From the NCBI GenBank assembly GCA_965218555.1, contig OZ244625.1, forward strand, positions 4,216,001 to 4,280,000: 64,000 bases of DNA, given 5' to 3'. This DNA comes from JAPPLB01 sp965218555 (GTDB lineage Bacteria > Acidobacteriota > Terriglobia > Bryobacterales > UBA6623). The position numbers were made by a program, and so were the translations under genes. The notes beneath the pieces were generated by a model that worked only from the letters and a program-made list of their open reading frames with translations, was not told the DNA's origin and did not search any database. Below, in pieces: positions 63,028 to 64,000 of the stretch (positions are counted from its first letter, which is position 1; every line of letters starts with the position of its first letter).

Positions 63028-64000
63028 ATGGCCAAAGCGGAAACGAGAAAGGCAGTCCCAGCCGTTCTCAGTCTCGCCTTCGCGCTCTTGATGTTGTCGT
63101 CCTGTGCGACTGAGACGGAGACTTCCGGTGAGGTGAGCTTTCCAGTGTTTCACGAAGCCGCCGAGGAGACCGGGTTTCACTTCCAGCACTTCACAGGTGC
63201 AAGGGGAAACTACTATTTGCCGGAGATCACGGGTGCCGGCCTCGCGCTCTTGGACTACGACAACGACGGTGACCTCGACGTATATTTTCTGCAAGGTTCC
63301 GCTCTCGGTTCGGGCGCCGATACATCTTTTTTGTTTCCGCCGCCTGAAAACCACTGGCCCGGCAACCGCCTTTTTCGTAACGATCTTGTCCCGTCCGGGC
63401 GGCTGCGGTTCACCGACGTCACCGAAGTCGCCGGTGTGGGTCACGAGGGCTATGGCATGGGCGTTGCTGTCGGCGATTACGACGACGATGGCCACCTCGA
63501 TCTCTACGTAACAAACTTCGGCCCGAACGTTCTCTATCGGGGAAATGGCGACGGGACTTTCGCTGACGTCACTAACCTGAGCGGCACTGCCGACGCCCGC
63601 TGGAGCACCAGCGCTGCTTTCCTTGACTACGACCACGACGGTGATCTGGACCTCTTCTACACGAACTACGTTGACTTCGCGATCGAGAAGAATCGCGAAT
63701 GTTACGAACCCGCCGGGGCGCGCGACTATTGCGATCCCGCGGTCTATGCGCCCCTTCCTGACCGGTTGCTCCGCAATGACGGTCAGGGTTGCTTCACCGA
63801 TATGACGGCCGAGGCCGGCATCGATCAAGCGTTTGGCAGCGGTCTGGGAGTGACCTCAGCCGATTTCAACGGCGACCATCTGATCGATATCTATGTCGCC
63901 AACGACGGCAATCCCAACCAACTCTGGGTGAATCAGGGTGGGGGCCGGTTCAGGGATACAGCGCTGGTCTCGGGTGTGGCGCTCAATGCCGACGGCCGCT
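63028..64000 (+). CDS. FG-GAP/VCBS repeat lipoprotein (CRTAC1-like), partial
   Basis: 324 residues, open at the right edge. LLMLSSC (C26) is a lipobox. Repeats GAGLALLDYDNDGDLDVYFLQG, YGMGVAVGDYDDDGHLDLYVTNFG, TSAAFLDYDHDGDLDLFYTNYV and LGVTSADFNGDHLIDIYVANDGNPNQLW bind calcium like FG-GAP repeats (D-x-D-x-D-G-D). Usually ends in an ASPIC/UnbV domain, which would be outside the window. Surface-exposed protein of unknown ligand, frequent in Acidobacteria. Confidence 0.9.
   Translation, partial: MAKAETRKAVPAVLSLAFALLMLSSCATETETSGEVSFPVFHEAAEETGFHFQHFTGARGNYYLPEITGAGLALLDYDNDGDLDVYFLQGSALGSGADTSFLFPPPENHWPGNRLFRNDLVPSGRLRFTDVTEVAGVGHEGYGMGVAVGDYDDDGHLDLYVTNFGPNVLYRGNGDGTFADVTNLSGTADARWSTSAAFLDYDHDGDLDLFYTNYVDFAIEKNRECYEPAGARDYCDPAVYAPLPDRLLRNDGQGCFTDMTAEAGIDQAFGSGLGVTSADFNGDHLIDIYVANDGNPNQLWVNQGGGRFRDTALVSGVALNADGR

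Overview
The window is a G+C-rich bacterial chromosome segment, most probably from the phylum Acidobacteriota. Supporting signs: two secreted VWFA-related proteins of the Acidobacteria-typical type, a 1172-residue Oar-like TonB-dependent receptor with an N-terminal carboxypeptidase-regulatory domain, paired DUF1553/DUF1501 genes, an FG-GAP/CRTAC1-like lipoprotein, a split glycine decarboxylase (gcvPA/gcvPB), and a tmRNA whose tag reads ANDSSFAYAA. No ribosomal RNA operon is present, so the assignment is by inference.

Layout. 0-5 kb: a type III restriction Res subunit, then two tandem secreted RraA-fold enzymes. 5-20 kb: mostly housekeeping or catabolic genes (TPR, DUF1501, thioredoxin-like, phosphatase/kinase-like pair, SDR, sodium symporter, cupin, metallophosphoesterase, rhodanese, sulfatase, RluD) interrupted by three copies of a ~180-bp hairpin repeat (family 1). 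20-32 kb: VWFA protein, recA with a candidate operator, MFS plus [2Fe-2S] protein, second VWFA protein, response regulator, UPF0173 hydrolase, larB, DUF192, a decayed cytochrome c-quinoprotein gene and an aminotransferase. 32-43 kb: cytochrome P460, the DUF1553-DUF1501 operon, a PIG-L deacetylase (followed by a fourth family-1 repeat) and the TonB receptor. 43.3-54.3 kb: an accessory block bounded by two direct copies of a second TIR repeat (family 2), holding an AddAB-like helicase/nuclease pair, an NrtR-like NUDIX regulator divergent from an ARPP-1-like gene with an in-frame stop, an IS481 fragment and a dienelactone hydrolase. 54.5-55.8 kb: a HigBA-type toxin-antitoxin module lying between ssrA (tmRNA) and a 34-bp duplicate of the ssrA 3' end, i.e. 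a mini-island at the classical ssrA attachment site. 56-64 kb: ubiX, an unknown secreted protein, the gcvT-H-PA-PB operon and the start of an FG-GAP lipoprotein.

How genes work together: the glycine cleavage operon is complete except for the lipoamide dehydrogenase; DUF1553 and DUF1501 form one operon from a recognisable promoter; NUDIX and ARPP-1 share a control region with two inverted repeats; toxin and antitoxin are co-transcribed. The strongest unexplained signals are (1) family-1 hairpin elements that repeatedly begin exactly at a stop codon, apparently through TA-targeted insertion, (2) the ssrA-linked toxin-antitoxin mini-island and (3) the NUDIX/ARPP-1/AddAB-like block between directly repeated family-2 elements.
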